The notes under the pieces: model-generated
The model's input: only the letters and a program-made list of their open reading frames with translations
Told to the model about the DNA's origin: nothing
The model's database searches: none
DNA from: Bacillota bacterium
GTDB lineage: Bacteria; Bacillota; Desulfotomaculia; Desulfotomaculales; JAJYZD01
Length of the DNA stretch: 6,297 nucleotides
Assembly: GCA_021800315.1 (NCBI GenBank)
Contig: JAJYZD010000219.1
Span: forward strand, 1 to 6,297
Direction: 5' to 3'
Position numbers and translations under genes: made by a program
Shown: one piece after another, positions 5,264-6,297 of the stretch
How positions within the stretch are numbered: position 1 is the first letter of the stretch
How the letters are laid out: every line of letters starts with the position of its first letter

Positions 5264-6297
5264 TCAGCTTACCGTTATCTTGATGTCCAAGGCGGCCACG
5301 CCCCGGGCGTAGGCCATAACTGGATTCATATCCATTTCCGCAATTTCGGGAAAGTCCCGTACCAGTACGGCCACGCGTCCGATGGTCCGGGCCACCGCCT
5401 CCAGGTCGGCCGGTTCTTCTCCCCGGTAACCCCGCAGCAGGGTGTAGGCCCTGGTTTCCCTGATCATCTCCTGGATTTCCCCCGTGGTCAGGCCCTGCAC
5501 CAGGCGGAAGGAGACTTCCTTGAGCAGGTTGACGTAGATGCCGCCCAGGCCGAAGGCCACGAGGTGGCCGAACTGGATGTCCCGGTTGATGCCGACGATC
5601 AACTCCACTCCCGGCGGCATCATCTTCTGAACTTCGACGCCGTAGATAACGCTGAGCGGGAAATGGTCGAGCACCTTGTCCATGATGGTGTTGTAGGCGG
5701 TCCTTACGGCCTCGCCGTCCTGCAGGCGTACCATCACCCCGCCGATGTCGCTCTTGTGCATGATCTTGGGTGAGGCCACTTTGAGCACCACCGGGTATCC
5801 CATCTCCCCGGCCAGACGCACGGCCTCTTCCGGCGTGGCGGCCAGGGCGGTGGGAGCGGAGGCGATACCGTAGGCGCGGACCACCCGGGCGGCCTCGCTG
5901 CCGAGGAGAACGGGCCGGTTCTCCTCCTTTACCGCGCCCAGGATGTCCCGCACCGCGAGCGCGTCCACATCGTCGTAGGTGACCGGCGCGGGGGGGTGCA
6001 AGGCCGGGGAGTTGGCGCGATAGGTATACAACCCCTTCAGGGCCCGGATCCCCGGCTCGGGAAAGGTAAAGGCGGGAATGCCCTTTTCCCGCAGGAGCGC
6101 CGCGCCGGCGTCCAACTGCGGTCCGCCCATGAAGGCGGCCACCACCGGCTTGCCGGGGTGGCGGACCGCGGACTCCGCCAGGGCCTGGGCCGTGGCCTCC
6201 GGTTCGGTGGTGGCGGCGGGGCAGGTTAGCACCAGCATGGCGTCCACGTTCCCGTCGGCCAGCACGGCGGCGAAAGCCCGGCGGTAGCGGTCGGCCC
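5264..6297 (-). CDS. Acetate/acyl-CoA synthetase, ADP-forming, C-terminal part (cut by window edge)
   Basis: The frame stays open to the right edge, so the true start lies outside the window; 343 codons plus a TGA at 5264-5266 are visible. These enzymes convert acyl-CoA, ADP and phosphate to acid, CoA and ATP, or the reverse, through a phosphohistidine. The visible part begins in the succinyl-CoA ligase-like region (DADRYRRAFAAVLADGNVDA-type sequence, then VVAAFMGG). It continues into an ATP-grasp domain. The conserved second histidine lies in SPKIMHKSDIGGV, codon 5756-5758. The ATP-grasp core follows (ELIVGINRDIQFGHLVAFGL) and then the metal-binding EMDMNPV near the C-terminus. The alpha and beta modules appear fused in one chain (COG1042 style); the first catalytic His and CoA-binding domain would be upstream. 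It is the first gene of a two-gene operon with the BioD-like/DRTGG protein. Substrate range cannot be told from sequence. Confidence 0.93.
   Translation of the reverse strand, partial: ADRYRRAFAAVLADGNVDAMLVLTCPAATTEPEATAQALAESAVRHPGKPVVAAFMGGPQLDAGAALLREKGIPAFTFPEPGIRALKGLYTYRANSPALHPPAPVTYDDVDALAVRDILGAVKEENRPVLLGSEAARVVRAYGIASAPTALAATPEEAVRLAGEMGYPVVLKVASPKIMHKSDIGGVMVRLQDGEAVRTAYNTIMDKVLDHFPLSVIYGVEVQKMMPPGVELIVGINRDIQFGHLVAFGLGGIYVNLLKEVSFRLVQGLTTGEIQEMIRETRAYTLLRGYRGEEPADLEAVARTIGRVAVLVRDFPEIAEMDMNPVMAYARGVAALDIKITVS

Overview
The window looks like a chromosomal segment of a spore-forming, GC-rich Firmicute, most like the thermophilic anaerobic Peptococcaceae (Desulfotomaculum / Pelotomaculum type). 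The spore genes (a small acid-soluble spore protein and the GPR spore protease) require an endospore former. The GC-rich coding, the ADP-forming acyl-CoA synthetase and the CRISPR repeat family fit that group. Genus is an inference.

Layout. Positions 1-625 hold the end of a CRISPR-Cas locus on the + strand: the last 57 codons of cas1, a complete cas2, and two decayed CRISPR repeat copies instead of a proper array. Positions 626-1082 are an AT-rich gene-free stretch with a perfect 16-bp palindrome. From about 1083 the sequence becomes GC-rich. A small spore protein gene (1099-1317, +) faces the gene for the protease that degrades such proteins, gpr (1577-2560, -). Between them lies a GC-rich segment (about 1362-1540) that folds on paper into a closed multibranch RNA of five nested helices. 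I read it as a structured non-coding RNA, possibly a stand-alone HEARO/omega-RNA (the guide RNA class of IsrB/IscB elements) with no nuclease gene beside it. A 10-bp hairpin terminator (1550-1573) follows.

Positions 2633-4193 form a + strand cluster behind a likely extended -10 promoter: rsmD (16S rRNA methyltransferase), coaD (phosphopantetheine adenylyltransferase) and a small charged helical protein of unknown function. Facing it on the - strand, an ADP-forming acetyl/acyl-CoA synthetase (cut by the right edge) is followed 16 bases later by a BioD-like/DRTGG-domain protein of the phosphotransacetylase-associated type. That last gene overlaps the end of the + strand cluster by 17 bases.

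The genes fall into three themes: a degenerating CRISPR locus, spore DNA protection and its removal at germination, and coenzyme A supply plus acyl-CoA/acetate energy conversion. The most unusual items are the structured RNA between the spore genes, the CRISPR relic next to an intact cas2, and the BioD-like protein whose ATP-binding loop has lost its lysine.
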